Source: Niabella drilacis (lineage in GTDB: Bacteria > Bacteroidota > Bacteroidia > Chitinophagales > Chitinophagaceae). Taken from it: 64,000 bases of DNA. The stretch is taken from positions 1 through 64,000 of the forward strand of contig NZ_FMZO01000021.1 of the NCBI RefSeq assembly GCF_900101395.1. The letters are read 5' to 3'. Below are positions 25,383-35,827 of the stretch, one piece after another. The notes below the pieces were generated by a model, which made no database searches, was not told the origin of the DNA, and worked only from the letters and a program-made list of their open reading frames with translations. The translations under genes and the position numbers were made by a program. How positions within the stretch are numbered: position 1 is the stretch's first letter; each line of letters begins with the position of its first letter.

Positions 25383-27284
25383 CTACCACCCCGGATTTTG
25401 TACCAGGTTTTCATTCACCAGCAAATTATTCTCGCTGATGGGCCATAGATAATCCCTGGGAGATACAAAGCGTTGTGCCCAATATGTGGTAAGCCGGTAA
25501 TACAGGGCAGGGTCACTTTGTGTACCGTCCCATCCCTGGACATTGCCGTTGAGTTCCGTAGCGGCCGTTTTCCAGCGACGCAGGTCCCAGAAGCGGCTTC
25601 CTTCCAGTGCCAGTTCGGCACTCCGTTCCTGGCGGATGATACTGCGCATGCCCTCTTTGGTGGTATATTTTGTGGGATTGCTGGAATAATTGCTCCAGCT
25701 TTCTTTAACGGTCTTAAGCCCTGCACGCGCCCGGATAAGATCCAGGTAGGCGTGCACTTCATCTACCGGCCCGTCTGATTCATTCAGTGCTTCTGCATAT
25801 AACAGGTACAGATCAGCCAGGCGCATGGTAGGCCAGGGATATTGTACCACGCTGGTTGTATTGGTTCCCCAGGTGAATTTCAGATTGGTAAACTTTTTTG
25901 CAAAATAAGCAGTCATCGGCAGCGGCGTTCCGGTGCTCTTACCACCGGAGCGCGTTTCCAGCCGGAGCGTGGTTTGATCGCTCAGGGAACTAAGCTGGTA
26001 CCATATACCCCCATCAAATCCAAGCGAAGCATAGTAGCGGGGTTCCCGGTCAAAATTGATACGGGCAGATGTATAGCCCTTTGTAATATAGAACCGGTCC
26101 GCGTCGCCGGCTATCTTTAATGAAGAGGGGTTGCTAAAATTCAGTATTTTATCTTCATTGATCGGCACCCCATTGCTGCTGTAAAAAAACTGGGTAACCT
26201 TATACGTGGGCCCCTGATCGGCAATCGCTGTTGTATTGCCCCCATTGTTCAGGTCAAAATGCCCCGCCGTAATACGCTGCAGGGTTGTGGTACCGTTTAC
26301 AGACTGGCCCCATATCAGTTCCTCATTCCAATCATCATCAGTCACCGAGGCCCGAATGCTGAGCTGTCTTTTTATAGAATCCGTCAGCGGGAAGTTTGCA
26401 CCCGGATAAGTATACAGTTTGATATTATTCTGTTCACAGGCCAGAATTGCTTCTTTACAGGCAGTGGCAGCCCGTTTCCATTTTGCCGCATCAAAAGCCG
26501 TACTTACCAGCAGGGCTCCGTCGTTGTTCTTAAAGTTTACATAATCGCTGTTGCCATTGAACAGCGGGCTTGCCCCCAGTACCAGGGCCTTTGCCTTCAT
26601 GGCCAATGCCGCCGGCCTGGTAACGCGGCCCAGCTCATTGATACGGTCAAAGACCACATTCGGCAATCTTGCCGCAGCAGAGTCGTACAGCGCAGCAATG
26701 TAATTTACTACTTCATCCACCGGCCGGCGTTTTACCCGAAACTGGTCGGCAGGGGCGTCCACAGGAATATTTATATCGGTAATGGGGATAGGACCATAAG
26801 CTCTTAACAACAGAAAATGATAATAAGCTTTCAGGAACATGGCTTCGCCGATCCACCGGCTACGCTCATCCAGGCCAATATCCGGCACCTTGCCCAGATC
26901 GCTCATGTTCTCTATAAATACATTGCAATCCCTTATTGCATTGAACATGGATGGCACCCCTATTCCGTCCCAGTAGTTAAAGTAAGGATTGACCACATTC
27001 TGATTGCCGCGTGGCAGGTTCATCGCATAATCATTATAACGGCTGCTCAGCGGTGTGCTCATTTCATCACCACCCAAAAATGCCGGATTGGATACCGTAG
27101 AGGACTCCAGAGGAAGGTAGGAATAACAGGTAACCAGGTATTTTTCGGCCTCCTGCCGGATAGTAAACGCATTCTTTATCTGGGGCAGGTTATCCGGTAC
27201 AATATCCAGAAATTTTTTACAGGAGGAGGTACTAAATCCAATGGCAAGAAGCAACCAAAGATTCCGCTTTATATTGATGTTCAT
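25383..27284 (-). CDS. RagB/SusD-family outer-membrane lipoprotein, pair 1
   Basis: 633 residues. The signal peptide ends with the lipobox STSSCKKFLDIVPDN, the classic SusD N-terminus. The helical TPR-like core is followed by SusD signatures WPTMRLADLYLLYAEALNES, a DLIRARAGL segment, and RQERSAELALEGSRFWDLRR near residue 560. SusD lipoproteins cap the SusC channel and bind glycan. It lies 28 bp downstream of the SusC gene at 27313-30516 and upstream of two lipoprotein genes, a standard four-gene capture operon. Confidence 0.95.
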   Translation of the reverse strand: MNINIKRNLWLLLAIGFSTSSCKKFLDIVPDNLPQIKNAFTIRQEAEKYLVTCYSYLPLESSTVSNPAFLGGDEMSTPLSSRYNDYAMNLPRGNQNVVNPYFNYWDGIGVPSMFNAIRDCNVFIENMSDLGKVPDIGLDERSRWIGEAMFLKAYYHFLLLRAYGPIPITDINIPVDAPADQFRVKRRPVDEVVNYIAALYDSAAARLPNVVFDRINELGRVTRPAALAMKAKALVLGASPLFNGNSDYVNFKNNDGALLVSTAFDAAKWKRAATACKEAILACEQNNIKLYTYPGANFPLTDSIKRQLSIRASVTDDDWNEELIWGQSVNGTTTLQRITAGHFDLNNGGNTTAIADQGPTYKVTQFFYSSNGVPINEDKILNFSNPSSLKIAGDADRFYITKGYTSARINFDREPRYYASLGFDGGIWYQLSSLSDQTTLRLETRSGGKSTGTPLPMTAYFAKKFTNLKFTWGTNTTSVVQYPWPTMRLADLYLLYAEALNESDGPVDEVHAYLDLIRARAGLKTVKESWSNYSSNPTKYTTKEGMRSIIRQERSAELALEGSRFWDLRRWKTAATELNGNVQGWDGTQSDPALYYRLTTYWAQRFVSPRDYLWPISENNLLVNENLVQNPGW

Positions 27285-27312
27285 GTGTACTGTTTTATAT
27301 ATTTTTTATATG

Positions 27313-30300
27313 TTAAAACCCGAGCCTGACGCCAAGACTAAACACCCGTTGCAGAGGGTAGCCCAACCCGTTGCCGGCCATTTCCACATCCCAGAGTTTA
27401 AAACGGCTCCAGGTGAAAAGGTTCTGGGCGCTCAGGTAAATACGGGAAAAAGTGAGCCCATATTTTTTCAACATCCTGGCATCCGGGTTATAGCCGATAT
27501 CAATCTGTTTCAGCCTTAAAAAATCGCCATTCTGCAGCCACCAGGTAGAGGCCAGTGCATTATTGGGGATCACCTTATCGCTTAACCGGGGCCAGAAGGC
27601 ATAGGGGTTCCGGTTGTCTTCTGACCAGTGGTCCCGGGCAATCACATCCAGCAGACCGGATTGTGCCACAATAATATTATTGCCGCTTATTGTACGCGGA
27701 TTCACAACAAATGGCGAAACCCCCTCTACATTACCACTACCGTCACCTTTCAGTGCAGAACCAGCATCAATCAGGAAAGAAGAACGGGCGGAGCCCTGGA
27801 AAAAAAAGCTAACATCAATCAATCCCTTATACGCCACCGTACCTCCAAAACCGTAAGTAATTTCGGGAACTTTGGGCCAGCCAATAGGAACATAATCCAG
27901 GCTGGTGATTTTTCCGTCGCCGTTAATATCCCTGTATTTTATATCGCCTCCCATTACAAGGCCACCAAAGCTCTGTTGCGGCGAATTGGCTACTTCGCGG
28001 TCATCTGTAAAGAGGCGCTCGGCGATAAGGCCGTACAGCTGATCGCTGGAGTTACCTGCTTTTTTCAAATACTCCAGCCCCGCCGGGTAGGAAGGCTCTT
28101 CTGTCTGTACGACCTTAGTGGTGGCATATGTAAAATTGCCACGGGATATCACTGTAAAATCGGGGCCTACCTGCGAGGTATAATCCACGGCGACCTCCAA
28201 CCCCTTTACATCCGTACGGCCGGTATTGGCCACTACGTTGGCCTGTAGCCCCATAGACGTAGGCACAGTAGCATTGCGTGCCAACAAGATACCCTTCACC
28301 TGCTTCTTATAAACATCTGCAATAATGTTCAGTTTTCTAAACAGTGAAAGGTCCATCCCCAGGTTGATCTGGTTCGTTGTTTCCCAGGTGATATTGGGAT
28401 TGGCATAGCGGGAAGTTCTGATGGTATTTCTTAGATAATTAAAATTCTCACCAAAATAATACATCGGTCCCGCGAGCGATACATTGGAGAGATAGAAAAA
28501 GCGGTCCTCCGGCCGGCCGATGGCATCGTTGCCTGAACGGCCATAGGTACCTCTCAGTTTCAGGTTGGAAATAACATTGGTTAGCGGTTCAAAGAATGTT
28601 TCATTTGTCAGCACCCATCCCAGGCCGATGGAAGGAAAAAAGCCCCACCGGTTTTTCGGATCGAACCGTTCAGAAGCATTATATCCAAAACTGAATTCGG
28701 TCAGGTAACGCTCGTCATAACCATAAGTAGCACGACCGGAAAAACTGAGATTACGGGCGGGCAATGACTGCTGTAAGTTATCCGCATTACCGCTTAAAGA
28801 CGATTGGGCATAAGTGATGATACTGGCGCCTACACTATGTTTTTCTGCAAACCTGCCTGCATAATTCAGGGCGGCCTGCCCCCACAACACGGTACTCACC
28901 TTTTTTTCGCCGGGGCTATAACTCAGATATTCAGTCGGCACATCTCCTATCTGGATGCTGTTACGTACGTCGTTCAAAAGGGAAAGAACAGGGGTTCCGT
29001 TTATGATGGATGCGGAATAATAAAAAGGACTGTATTGCCTGCTTACATCAAAATAGGATTGCCGGGTAGTATAGGCCATGGCACTGGCTGTAAGCCCGGG
29101 CAGAATGTCTTTTAAATTCTGATTGATGGTAATCTGTGGAGTAAGCTGTGCCGTATTGGTTTGCTGGTAACCCGAAACAGCTTTTGCGTAGGGGTTAAGG
29201 TAGAGCGCTATATTGTTGGTACCCGGTACAAAGGCATTGCCGAACAACGGGTGCTGTATATACGGTAAATAACGTTGCGGGTAAATGGCGGGGTAAGCCA
29301 CGGGATTGCTGGTAGATGCAGCGGTGAAGACCGCGGCACCACCACCAATGGGTCCATGGTAATCATCAAACCTTGTTTTGATACTAATAAGGGCATCCGT
29401 GGTATTGGTCAGTTTCAGATTAACATTTGACATCAAAGAATAGGAGCGTAATTTAATATTGCTCCTGAAGTTGTTCAGATCCTGTTCCCGCATGAGGCCG
29501 TTATTTTCATCATAGGTCATGGATACAAAGAAGCGGGCCTTTTCAGTGCCCCCACTCAGATCAAAATTGGCTGACAGGTTGTTGGTATAATTTTTTACCA
29601 GCAATTTCATCCAGTCGTTATTGGGGTACAATACCGGATCCCGGCCGGCTGCCGTGTTATCAATCTTGTTGGGATCATATGGGGCTGCCGCCAATGGGTC
29701 GCGGGTCGTGGCTGCTTCATTTGCCAGTCGCATATACGTGATATTGTCGGCCAGCTTGTATAATTTGGTGTTACCTGATATCCGGTTCTCTACCCGAAAA
29801 TTGAACCTGGTCTGCCCGGAAGCTCCCTGTTTAGTGGTGATCAGTATAACCCCATTACCTCCCCGGGCACCATACATGGCAGTGGCAGTAGCATCTTTAA
29901 GCAGTGAAAAGTTCTCAATATTATCGGCATTCAGCCGCGCCAGGTCATCGGTCGTACTTTCGATGCCATCAATATAAATCAGGGGATCCCGTTTTCCGGT
30001 ACCAAAATTGCCCAGGCCCCGGATGAAAAAATTGGCATTATCTTTTCCCGGTTCCCCGCTTTGCTGAAAAGCGATGATACCGGCCAGCCGACCGGCCAAC
30101 ATCGAAGTAAGATTGCTGCTTGGCCCCTTTAGCTCTTTAGGGTTAATGGTGGTAACAGACCCCACCATCGTTGTTTTCTTTTGCTTGCCAAAGGCCACCA
30201 CCACTACTTCATCCCCCGTTTTTGTTTCCTGGGTCATGAGGATTTGCATCTCCCCGCCCAGGGTTAGTTTTTCCTCCACCGGCCGGTAGCCAACAAAACT

Positions 30301-30516
30301 AAACTGCAATACATCTTTTTCAGGATTCAGGGATTCTATCACAAAATGACCGGAAGAATCGGTAATAGTGACGATCGGGCTGTTCTTTAGCTGCACTGTT
30401 ACGCCAGGCAACGGCAACCGGCTGGTATCTTTTACAATACCTGTAGCAATTTTCTTGTTCTGTGCAAAGAGCACCGTGGATCCCATCAGCAGGGCAAGCA
30501 ATAAAAATTTTCTCAT
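27313..30516 (-). CDS. SusC/RagA-family TonB-linked outer-membrane transporter, pair 1
   Basis: 1067 residues. Signal peptide (MRKFLLLALLMGSTVLFAQ), a carboxypeptidase-regulatory-like domain of about 25-105 (GIVKDTSRLPLPGVTVQLKN), a TonB-box-like DEVVVVAFGKQKK, a plug with LKDATATAMYGARGGNGVIL, then the 22-strand barrel ending in a C-terminal aromatic residue (GVRLGF). It imports oligosaccharides across the outer membrane using TonB energy and pairs with the SusD at 25383-27284. A terminator separates it from SusCD pair 2, and it has its own -7 element. Confidence 0.95.
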   Translation of the reverse strand: MRKFLLLALLMGSTVLFAQNKKIATGIVKDTSRLPLPGVTVQLKNSPIVTITDSSGHFVIESLNPEKDVLQFSFVGYRPVEEKLTLGGEMQILMTQETKTGDEVVVVAFGKQKKTTMVGSVTTINPKELKGPSSNLTSMLAGRLAGIIAFQQSGEPGKDNANFFIRGLGNFGTGKRDPLIYIDGIESTTDDLARLNADNIENFSLLKDATATAMYGARGGNGVILITTKQGASGQTRFNFRVENRISGNTKLYKLADNITYMRLANEAATTRDPLAAAPYDPNKIDNTAAGRDPVLYPNNDWMKLLVKNYTNNLSANFDLSGGTEKARFFVSMTYDENNGLMREQDLNNFRSNIKLRSYSLMSNVNLKLTNTTDALISIKTRFDDYHGPIGGGAAVFTAASTSNPVAYPAIYPQRYLPYIQHPLFGNAFVPGTNNIALYLNPYAKAVSGYQQTNTAQLTPQITINQNLKDILPGLTASAMAYTTRQSYFDVSRQYSPFYYSASIINGTPVLSLLNDVRNSIQIGDVPTEYLSYSPGEKKVSTVLWGQAALNYAGRFAEKHSVGASIITYAQSSLSGNADNLQQSLPARNLSFSGRATYGYDERYLTEFSFGYNASERFDPKNRWGFFPSIGLGWVLTNETFFEPLTNVISNLKLRGTYGRSGNDAIGRPEDRFFYLSNVSLAGPMYYFGENFNYLRNTIRTSRYANPNITWETTNQINLGMDLSLFRKLNIIADVYKKQVKGILLARNATVPTSMGLQANVVANTGRTDVKGLEVAVDYTSQVGPDFTVISRGNFTYATTKVVQTEEPSYPAGLEYLKKAGNSSDQLYGLIAERLFTDDREVANSPQQSFGGLVMGGDIKYRDINGDGKITSLDYVPIGWPKVPEITYGFGGTVAYKGLIDVSFFFQGSARSSFLIDAGSALKGDGSGNVEGVSPFVVNPRTISGNNIIVAQSGLLDVIARDHWSEDNRNPYAFWPRLSDKVIPNNALASTWWLQNGDFLRLKQIDIGYNPDARMLKKYGLTFSRIYLSAQNLFTWSRFKLWDVEMAGNGLGYPLQRVFSLGVRLGF

Positions 30517-30533
30517 ACTAAGTTTTAACCCAA

Positions 30534-30541
30534 CAAAAATA
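30534..30541 (-). promoter_or_regulatory. -7 element of SusC gene, pair 1
   Basis: TATTTTTG on the minus strand is a perfect TAnnTTTG match, 18 bp upstream of the ATG at 30516. It would give a very short leader. The same geometry (19 bp) is seen in front of the SusC gene of pair 2. Confidence 0.45.
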
Positions 30542-30714
30542 ATTGTGGACCATAGCCTGTTGCTACTACTATTTATGCAGGTGTTAGAAAAATTTTAACA
30601 TATGCCGTTTTATTGAATGCAGCGTTCTGTCTATTAGGCCGGGCCTGCTATCCCAACCCGTTTGCCGTAAAGATGCACCGGCAAGCCGGCTGGTAAAAAT
30701 CTTATATTAAAACA

Positions 30715-30742
30715 AAAGGAATGCCCGTTTGAGCATTCCTTT
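30715..30742 (-). terminator. Rho-independent terminator after SusCD pair 2
   Basis: Perfect 10-bp arms AAAGGAATGC (30715-30724) and GCATTCCTTT (30733-30742) with an 8-nt loop. On the minus strand the hairpin is followed by TTTTGTTTTAATA, a U-rich tail. It lies 57 bp past the SusD stop and separates the two SusCD units. Confidence 0.75.
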
Positions 30743-30798
30743 CTTTGCATTTTATTTCACCGGCAACACATCCGGGCGGCGGTTATCAATAAAAAAAC

Positions 30799-32487
30799 TC
30801 AATAACCCTTCGCCTGCTGCGCTGCCTTCAGGTTCGCGTTCCGGTCCAGGGCTGTCTGGGGATACGGCATCAATCTGAAGCGATCCTGCCATACCCTGTC
30901 CTGAACCGGTGCATTGGAAATATCATAAGTGGTTTTCATTACAGCAGCTGCAATATTCCAACGCCTGATATCATAAAACCGTTGTCCCTCCCCTGCCAGT
31001 TCAATGCGCCGTTCGTTTTGTATAAGGGTACGTAATTTGTCTTTTGAGTTATAAGCTGCCTGGTTTACTGCAGGCATCCCCGACCTGTCCCTGATATCAT
31101 CCAGGGCAGCATATACCGATGCATCCGGCCCGCTCAGTTCATTTTTGGCTTCCGCGTAACTCAACAGTATTTCCGCATAACGGATAATGGGGAAGTCTTC
31201 GGCGGCGTCATACTCATAACTACTTTCCAGCGACCTGATATCATAACATTTCCTGAAATTATATCCTGTCATGCTGTTACTACTGCCTCCGCCTTCCCAA
31301 TTAAAGGTAAAGCCGGCCTTGTACTGGCTCCAGGTTTCCCCGGGAAACAGGATACTTGCATACAAACGGGTATCCCGGTTCTTAAACTCGTTAAAATAAC
31401 CAGCAGCGGGCGTTCCGCCTTTATTGAACAACGCCGCCCTTGTTGCCGGCGAAGGAGGAATAAAGGCATTACCGTTCCTTTCCCAATACGCATTTACCAG
31501 GTCCTGTGTAGGTGTAACAGAGCTCCATCCGCCCATTTCGCCATTCGTAAACAGCAGCCGGAGTCCATTGCCAAAAGGTGCATAGCTGGCATTTTCACTA
31601 ATGTTCTGGGAAGCCAGGATCACTTCATCATTAGCTTCATTGGCGATCCAGAACTGTTGCTGGTAGCTTGCCAGCCCTTTGTAAAATCTTTGCTTTTCGG
31701 CATCGCTGGCGAAGGTTACAAAAGCGCTGTAGTCATCTGTCATATCCGGGGCGTCCAGCGTGGTTTTTCTAAAGAGCTTATAGCCCGCACCCATTACTTT
31801 TTGTGCACTCGCCGCTGCATCAGCCCAAAGTTTGTAATGCAGCTGTATCCTTGTGAGTATGGCATATGCGGCCCCGCTTGTAATGCGGCCGGTCTGGCTG
31901 GCTACGCCCCCGGTATACCGGGCCGGCAACTTATCGGCTACCTCTTTAATTTCTGCTATTGCAAAATTTACCACATCCATTTCCGGCGCCGGGGCCTCGG
32001 CGGTAGATAACGGGTCCGTATTATAGTAGGCCTTCAATAAAGGTACCGGTCCAAAAGTACGGGCCAGTTCAAAATACGTAAATGCGCGTAATACCCGGCA
32101 CTCTGCAATAAACCGGCTTTTCAGATCGGCGTCCATAACAGCTTTATCAATATTCTCCAGGAAATAATTATACCGCCGTATAAACTGGTATCTACCGGCA
32201 TAACCGGCATCCATATCGGCCTTGATGTCGCCGCTGGCTATACGGGTTGCATTACTTTCCCAGGGATACTGGGCATATGCGTTGTCTGCCGAAGCATCAT
32301 CGTATGAATAATTGAACGCATTGCTGAGATATGCATAGCAGCCATTTAAAGCAAGCTCCACATCTTTTGCCGATTTCCAGAACGTGGTACTGGCAAGCTG
32401 ATCCTGCGGGGTATAGTCCAGCGCGCTTTTGGAGCAGCCGGAAAAGATCACAAGCGCTGCCAGGATTATAGATATCTTTTTTTTCAT
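30799..32487 (-). CDS. RagB/SusD-family outer-membrane lipoprotein, pair 2
   Basis: 562 residues. Lipoprotein signal MKKKISIILAALVIFSGCSK, then LDYTPQDQLASTTFWKSAKDVELALNGCY, a typical SusD N-terminal core. C-terminal SusD marks are FPIIRYAEILLSYAEAKNEL, DDIRDRSGMP and IQNERRIELAGEGQRFYDIRR. Shorter than the SusD of pair 1 and not obviously a recent duplicate. It follows its SusC gene by 50 bp and ends at the terminator at 30.7 kb. Confidence 0.95.
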   Translation of the reverse strand: MKKKISIILAALVIFSGCSKSALDYTPQDQLASTTFWKSAKDVELALNGCYAYLSNAFNYSYDDASADNAYAQYPWESNATRIASGDIKADMDAGYAGRYQFIRRYNYFLENIDKAVMDADLKSRFIAECRVLRAFTYFELARTFGPVPLLKAYYNTDPLSTAEAPAPEMDVVNFAIAEIKEVADKLPARYTGGVASQTGRITSGAAYAILTRIQLHYKLWADAAASAQKVMGAGYKLFRKTTLDAPDMTDDYSAFVTFASDAEKQRFYKGLASYQQQFWIANEANDEVILASQNISENASYAPFGNGLRLLFTNGEMGGWSSVTPTQDLVNAYWERNGNAFIPPSPATRAALFNKGGTPAAGYFNEFKNRDTRLYASILFPGETWSQYKAGFTFNWEGGGSSNSMTGYNFRKCYDIRSLESSYEYDAAEDFPIIRYAEILLSYAEAKNELSGPDASVYAALDDIRDRSGMPAVNQAAYNSKDKLRTLIQNERRIELAGEGQRFYDIRRWNIAAAVMKTTYDISNAPVQDRVWQDRFRLMPYPQTALDRNANLKAAQQAKGY

Positions 32488-32537
32488 CAGACTTCTTTTA
32501 ATTCGTTTTTAAATGATTTACCTTTTCTGACCTGTAG

Positions 32538-35500
32538 CTATAGCGTGAGATTTAATCCAAATGAGTAGGTCTTTAAGGCGGGGTATGTAGATCGTTGGGA
32601 TGCCGACTCAGGATCAAAGTCCTTAAGCCGTTTATCGCCCCTGATCGTGAAAGGATTATTGGACGCCACATAGATACGCAGGTTCTTCATATTCCAGCGA
32701 TCTAACAGTTTTCCGGGAATCGTGTATCCGACCGATAAGGAACGGAAGCGGAAATAGTCAGCGTTGAACAGCCAGAACGTGGAGGTCGCGAAATTCACAG
32801 TGCCGGTCCTGGACAGGCGCGGATAAGAAGCGTCCTGCCTTGGGTCATTAATGGTCCACCGGTCCATTACATATTTTTTTACGCCCGCTCCATTAAAAAA
32901 AGCCTGGGAGGCTTCGGACTCCAGGTATACCTTTACGTTACTGACGCCGCTTCCCAGCAAAGCAAGATCAAAATTTTTGTAGTTAACGCCCAGGTTAAGT
33001 CCATAAGTAAAATAAGGCACATCATTACCCGCAATCACCCGGTCGTCGCCATTAATTTCATTATCCTTATTCTGATCTACATACCGTATATCCCCTGCTT
33101 TTGCCGCCGGGTTATACGTTTGTGCTTCTGCATCTGTTTCATAAAATCCATTGGCCTCATACATATAAAAAGAGCCGATCGCCTCTCCTACCCGGTTGAT
33201 ATAATACCCACTGGGAGCCTGCTCCTTTAGTCCCCCCAGCTCTGTTATCTTATTCCATATCTTGCTGATATTGCCGCCAAGGGTATAGCTGAAGTCATTG
33301 ATGCGGCCATTATAGCCGGCCGAGAATTCGAAACCCCGGTTGCGTACTTTACCCACATTTATGGAGGGGATCTGTGTTTTAGAGGGATCGCTGTCAGGTA
33401 TCAATCCCGCTTCTATAGGAATATTGGGGTCCTGCAGCAGGATATCCCGGGCCTGCTTATCAAAAACATCCAGCTGAAGATTCAGCTTCCGCAATAAAGT
33501 TGCATCGACCCCCAGGTTATACATATCCACTTTTTCCCAGCTAAGCAAGGGGTTAAATATCTTTGCCGGGTACACGCCATCCTGTTTTTGCTGATCGAGG
33601 ATCACCACGGTTCCGGTCCCCAGCCCGTCATAGAAGTCGTAGTTGCCCACGTTGTTGGTATTACCCAGCCTTCCTGCAGAAAGCCTCAGCTTCAACTCCG
33701 TAATGGCATCGTTATTTTTGAGAAAGCCTTCCTGGGAAATACGCCAGGCAAAGGATGCCCCCGGGAACCAACCGGCCCTGTGTCCCGGTGCAAACTGGGA
33801 GGAAGCATCGTTCCGGAGACTCATTTCCAACAGGTATTTGTTGTCATACGCATAATTAAGTCTTCCAAAATAGGAGCGAAAACCACGCTGCTGTATATTT
33901 CCTGTTGCGGTGGTATTTAACGGGTTGGCGGATCCCCCGTTGATCGCGTTGAGGTCGTTGTTGACGAATCCTTTCCTGATCACCCGGACAAACTGGTCCT
34001 TAAAATTCTCGTATGAGCTTCCCGCCAGTATCTTAAACTCATGAAGCGCTGCTTTATGGGAATATCCTGCTGTAACCTGGGCAAGCAGGTTGGTCGTATT
34101 TTGCCACTGCTCATCCAATTGATTCGTCGTTACTGCCGTTGATGTCAAAGGGGCTTTGGTAACAAAGCTGATCAGCGGGTCCATGGTATTTGTAAACGTA
34201 CCGGTAAGGTAGTTCAGGAAATTATAAGAGAACAATCCATTTATATCAAGTCCTTTTACCGGTGTATAGGTTCCGTTAAGCGTTCCTATAAAGCGATTGG
34301 TAGCATAAGAACTACGGCCACCTTCCGCCAGTTTACGCAGTGTATTACCGCTGGCCAGTGCTGCATCTACAGCGCCGGCGTTGATACTGCCCCAATTGCC
34401 ATCGCTCTGACGGGCCACCACCAACGGTGTCAGGCGCGATAAGGTGGTAAAATCGATATTCCCTTTGTCATTATCGAAGCCATCCCTGATAAATGAAATA
34501 TTACTGGACAACTTTAATTTTTCAGTCACCTGTGATTCTGTGTTGGCCCGCACCGAATAACGGCGGAGGTCTTTGCCAGGTATCAGTGAATTCTGTAAAA
34601 AATAAGCGCCGCTTAAAAAGTACTTCACCTTTTCGCCACCGGCAATACTGACCTGGTGTTCCATCATGGGTGCTCTTTTACGCAGCGTAAGATCGAACCA
34701 GTTGTTATTGGGATACAGATCCGGGTTAAGCTGCTTGCGGATCGTGTCTAAAATACCGGTACTGAATCTTGGACTTCTGCCCGCGTTTGTTTCCGCTTCA
34801 TTGTACAAAACGGCATAATCATAGGCATCCGTAAAGCCGGGCAGATAGGCGGCGGACTGGGTACCGTAATAAGCATTGTAATTTACGCGGAACGCACCGC
34901 TTCCTTTTTTTGTTGTTACCAGTATCACACCATATGCAGCCCGGGAACCGTAGATGGCTGCGGCAGACGCATCTTTCAGAACCGACATGCTTTCGACGTC
35001 GTTGGGATTGATGCGGGCGAAATCGCCGCCGGACACCACAACCCCGTCAACGACATACAACGGTGCGGAAGTGCCCAGGTTGCCCCGCCCCCGTATATTA
35101 ATACTTCCCAGGTCATTGCCCACATCGCCCGGCCTTGAAATGACCGCCATGCCCGGAACAGTGCCCTGCAATGCATTGGTGAGCGATGTGACCGGGCGGT
35201 TTATCAGCATTTTTTTATCCACCGTATTTACCGCCCCTGACAGGTTTTCCTTTCTTTGTGTGCCGTACCCTACCACTACTACCTCATCCAGGTTGGCTGT
35301 TGATTTGCTGAGGTAGATCAGCAGCTCCGGATCACTGCCAACTGTTATCTGTTTTTTTAAATATCCCACATAGCTGGCTTCAAGCACCGCGCCGCCGGCC
35401 GGAACAGGAATGGAAAAGCCGCCTGCTTCATCCGTGACCACAGCGGCACCGGTTCCTTTCAGTGCCACCGTTACTCCGGGCAACGGAGTACCGCCCGTCT

Positions 35501-35600
35501 CATCAAGAACCTTTCCGTTAACGGTCCTTGTTTGTGAAAACGCGGTATTTGCACCAACAAACGTGCACAACACCAATAGCAATCGGATTATACTTCTCAT
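32538..35600 (-). CDS. SusC/RagA-family TonB-linked outer-membrane transporter, pair 2
   Basis: 1020 residues. Signal peptide (MRSIIRLLLVLCTFVGANTA then FSQ), carboxypeptidase-regulatory-like domain of about 25-100 (VNGKVLDETGGTPLPGVTVA), TonB-box-like LDEVVVVGYGTQRKENLSGA, a plug with VLKDASAAAIYGSRAAYGVI, and a barrel ending GLNLTL. It is the first gene of the minus-strand locus and diverges from an AraC-family regulator at 35828, which is likely its activator. It is a glycan importer; the ligand is unknown. Confidence 0.95.
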   Translation of the reverse strand: MRSIIRLLLVLCTFVGANTAFSQTRTVNGKVLDETGGTPLPGVTVALKGTGAAVVTDEAGGFSIPVPAGGAVLEASYVGYLKKQITVGSDPELLIYLSKSTANLDEVVVVGYGTQRKENLSGAVNTVDKKMLINRPVTSLTNALQGTVPGMAVISRPGDVGNDLGSINIRGRGNLGTSAPLYVVDGVVVSGGDFARINPNDVESMSVLKDASAAAIYGSRAAYGVILVTTKKGSGAFRVNYNAYYGTQSAAYLPGFTDAYDYAVLYNEAETNAGRSPRFSTGILDTIRKQLNPDLYPNNNWFDLTLRKRAPMMEHQVSIAGGEKVKYFLSGAYFLQNSLIPGKDLRRYSVRANTESQVTEKLKLSSNISFIRDGFDNDKGNIDFTTLSRLTPLVVARQSDGNWGSINAGAVDAALASGNTLRKLAEGGRSSYATNRFIGTLNGTYTPVKGLDINGLFSYNFLNYLTGTFTNTMDPLISFVTKAPLTSTAVTTNQLDEQWQNTTNLLAQVTAGYSHKAALHEFKILAGSSYENFKDQFVRVIRKGFVNNDLNAINGGSANPLNTTATGNIQQRGFRSYFGRLNYAYDNKYLLEMSLRNDASSQFAPGHRAGWFPGASFAWRISQEGFLKNNDAITELKLRLSAGRLGNTNNVGNYDFYDGLGTGTVVILDQQKQDGVYPAKIFNPLLSWEKVDMYNLGVDATLLRKLNLQLDVFDKQARDILLQDPNIPIEAGLIPDSDPSKTQIPSINVGKVRNRGFEFSAGYNGRINDFSYTLGGNISKIWNKITELGGLKEQAPSGYYINRVGEAIGSFYMYEANGFYETDAEAQTYNPAAKAGDIRYVDQNKDNEINGDDRVIAGNDVPYFTYGLNLGVNYKNFDLALLGSGVSNVKVYLESEASQAFFNGAGVKKYVMDRWTINDPRQDASYPRLSRTGTVNFATSTFWLFNADYFRFRSLSVGYTIPGKLLDRWNMKNLRIYVASNNPFTIRGDKRLKDFDPESASQRSTYPALKTYSFGLNLTL

Positions 35601-35618
35601 ATATAAAAATTATTCAGT

Positions 35619-35626
35619 GCAAGATA
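35619..35626 (-). promoter_or_regulatory. Candidate -7 element of SusC gene, pair 2
   Basis: TATCTTGC on the minus strand (one to two mismatches to TAnnTTTG), 19 bp upstream of the ATG, the same distance as for the other SusC gene. The 227-bp divergent region 35601-35827 would hold the AraC binding sites; no clear inverted repeat was singled out beyond a short AACCGGTT. Confidence 0.35.
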
Positions 35627-35827
35627 CCGCCACCGCCCTCCGGTTCTTTTTAGCTATTTTAACCGGTTTTAGAAATATTCTATCATTACAGGGTGTCCCC
35701 AGTTTTGCAAGCCTCCCGCTTATGAACCGGGAAAAGAGCCAACATCTGCAACAAACCCTCTTTTTAACTTTTTTATCCGCTTTACCGGAATTTCATAAAT
35801 TTATGGTCAAAATAATTTCAACAGTGT

